Shown here piece after piece: positions 58,769-59,765 of a stretch of 59,765 bases of DNA. A program made the translations under genes and the position numbers. The notes under the pieces are model-generated. The model saw nothing but the letters and a program-made list of their open reading frames with translations, did no database searches and was not told the origin of the DNA. Source of the stretch: Frankiales bacterium. GTDB lineage: Bacteria > Actinomycetota > Actinomycetes > Mycobacteriales > SCTD01. Every line of letters begins with the position of its first letter. The first letter of the stretch is position 1. The stretch is taken from NCBI GenBank assembly GCA_025966135.1, contig JAOPVP010000007.1, positions 1 through 59,765 of the forward strand, written 5' to 3'.

Positions 58769-59765
58769 AGGAACCGCAAATCGGCGCCCTCGTTGGCGGG
58801 CAGGACGGTCTCGGCGTACAGCCTTCGCCAGCCGCGCCCCGGAAGGGGCGGGGGCGAGAACTCCTGGCGCCGCCGGTCGAGCTCGTCCTCATCGACCAGC
58901 AGGTCGAGCCGCCGGGCCGCCACATCCAGGCAGATCAGGTCGCCGTTGCGGACGAGCGCCAACGGCCCGCCTACCGCGCTCTCCGGGCAGACGTGCAGGA
59001 CAACGGTGCCGTAGGAGGTGCCGCTCATCCGGGCGTCTGAGACCCGGACCATGTCCTTGACCCCGGCGGCAGCGAGCCGCCGCGGGATGGGCAGTGAGCC
59101 GGCCTCCGGCATGCCCGCAGCCACCGGGCCCGAGTTGCGCAGCACGAGGACGTGGTCGGGCGTGACGTCGAGGTCGGGGTCGTCCAACGCCGCGCCGGCC
59201 TCATCGGCGGAGTCGAAGACCAGAGCTGGGCCGGTGTGCTGCATCAGCGCGGCTGTCGCCGCGGAGGCCTTGATGACGGCGCCCCCAGGAGCCAGCGACC
59301 CGGTCAGGACGGCGAGCGCGCCGGTGGACCCGAGGGGGTTGTCGAGGGTACGGATGGTGTCCTGCCAGTTCGGCGGAGAAGCCACCTGCTCGACGAGCTC
59401 GGCGAGCGGCCGACCCGAGACCCCGACCTGGTCGAGGTCGAGCTGGTCGCGTAGCTCGCGGAGCAGCACGGGTACACCGCCGGCTCGGTGGAAGTCCTCC
59501 ATGTACCCCTTGCCGGAGGGCTTGAGGTCCAGCAGCAACGGAACCTCGCTGCTGACCGCGTCAAAGTCCGCCAGCGCCAGCTCCACGCCAGCGCGCCTGG
59601 CCACAGCGAGCAGGTGCACGATCGCGTTGGTCGACCCGCCGATGGCCGAGAGCACCCGGAGCGCGTTGAGGAACGCGGAACGGGTGAGGATCTCCTTGGG
59701 CAGCACCGGCTGGAGCGCCAGCTCAGCGGCGCGGCGCCCGGTCGCCACGGCGTGCCGCAGGCGCT
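58765..59765 (-). CDS. IlvD/Edd-family dehydratase, C-terminal part (gene continues past the window)
   Basis: About 333 C-terminal residues of a dihydroxyacid/aldonate dehydratase. SAIGGSTNAIVHLLA, PSGKGYMEDFHRAGG and VSDARMSGTSYGTVVLHVCPESAVGG are visible. The last motif matches the sugar-acid subgroup (arabonate/xylonate dehydratase type) better than IlvD, whose corresponding sequence is closer to TDGRFSGG. Its 5' end, which should hold the cluster-binding Cys residues, lies beyond 59765. It is upstream of and coupled to the LarA-like gene, so aldonic acid dehydration is the likely first step. Confidence 0.88.
   Translation of the reverse strand, partial: RLRHAVATGRRAAELALQPVLPKEILTRSAFLNALRVLSAIGGSTNAIVHLLAVARRAGVELALADFDAVSSEVPLLLDLKPSGKGYMEDFHRAGGVPVLLRELRDQLDLDQVGVSGRPLAELVEQVASPPNWQDTIRTLDNPLGSTGALAVLTGSLAPGGAVIKASAATAALMQHTGPALVFDSADEAGAALDDPDLDVTPDHVLVLRNSGPVAAGMPEAGSLPIPRRLAAAGVKDMVRVSDARMSGTSYGTVVLHVCPESAVGGPLALVRNGDLICLDVAARRLDLLVDEDELDRRRQEFSPPPLPGRGWRRLYAETVLPANEGADLRFL

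Noticed and set aside
1..59765. CRISPR arrays, tRNA or rRNA genes, insertion sequences, prophage
   Set aside because: No regular repeat-spacer array, cloverleaf, transposase or integrase pattern was found by eye; a tRNA scan and IS search would settle it.

Overview
The window is high-GC DNA with long ORFs packed end to end, many GTG starts, 1-14 nt gene overlaps and TAnnnT-type -10 boxes. Together with a FasR-regulated type II fatty-acid synthase locus whose FabG and FabI resemble mycobacterial MabA and InhA, this points to an actinobacterium. I cannot name the genus. No rRNA, tRNA, CRISPR array, insertion sequence or integrase was recognised.

Layout. (1) 39-8370, minus strand: fasR, fabD, fabH, acpP, fabF, accD6-like, mabA-like fabG, an alpha/beta-hydrolase and an inhA-like fabI, mostly coupled by 1-4 nt overlaps. 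A PaaI thioesterase gene and a yceI gene lie upstream. (2) 9553-20873: housekeeping and accessory genes, namely an ABM-domain protein, an SDR, a tiny CxxC protein, a PPOX/F420 flavoprotein, a conserved actinobacterial protein with a HEAR-repeat partner, a lone ABC ATPase with an FdhF/YdeP molybdoenzyme, a membrane PAS-GAF-GGDEF diguanylate cyclase, an MFS transporter and a ferredoxin reductase. (3) 21156-33958: an amide/nitrile-type island with a GntR/UTRA regulator, an MFS carrier, a GatC/AtzG-like small protein plus amidase, an MFS and an EamA exporter, and a dpp-type ABC importer whose operon ends in a nitrilase-family hydrolase and a strong nested hairpin.

(4) 34155-49919: an IclR regulator, a ThDP decarboxylase-like/aldehyde dehydrogenase pair, a DUF1275 protein, a six-gene minus-strand operon (binding protein, ATPase, fused permease, M24 peptidase-fold hydrolase, ornithine cyclodeaminase-like, MmgE/PrpD), and a divergent RraA-like plus gamma-glutamyltransferase-like operon with a RidA gene behind it. 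Three promoters here share a 37-bp imperfect inverted repeat, two of them with the same operator-to-promoter geometry, so these operons probably form one regulon. The substrate is unknown; imine-handling enzymes (OCD, RidA) and gamma-glutamyl chemistry suggest a nitrogen-containing compound.

(5) 50051-59765: sugar-acid-type catabolism on the minus strand. It holds a partial IlvD/Edd dehydratase, a LarA-like protein, a mandelate-racemase-type enolase superfamily enzyme, a D-2-hydroxyacid dehydrogenase, an IclR regulator and an unusual four-gene cassette of two GMC flavoenzymes around two gluconate-dehydrogenase-subunit-3-like small subunits (order large-small-small-large). A separate 39-bp inverted repeat lies in front of this cassette.

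No genes were confirmed by database search. Names rest on motif and family recognition from the translated sequence.
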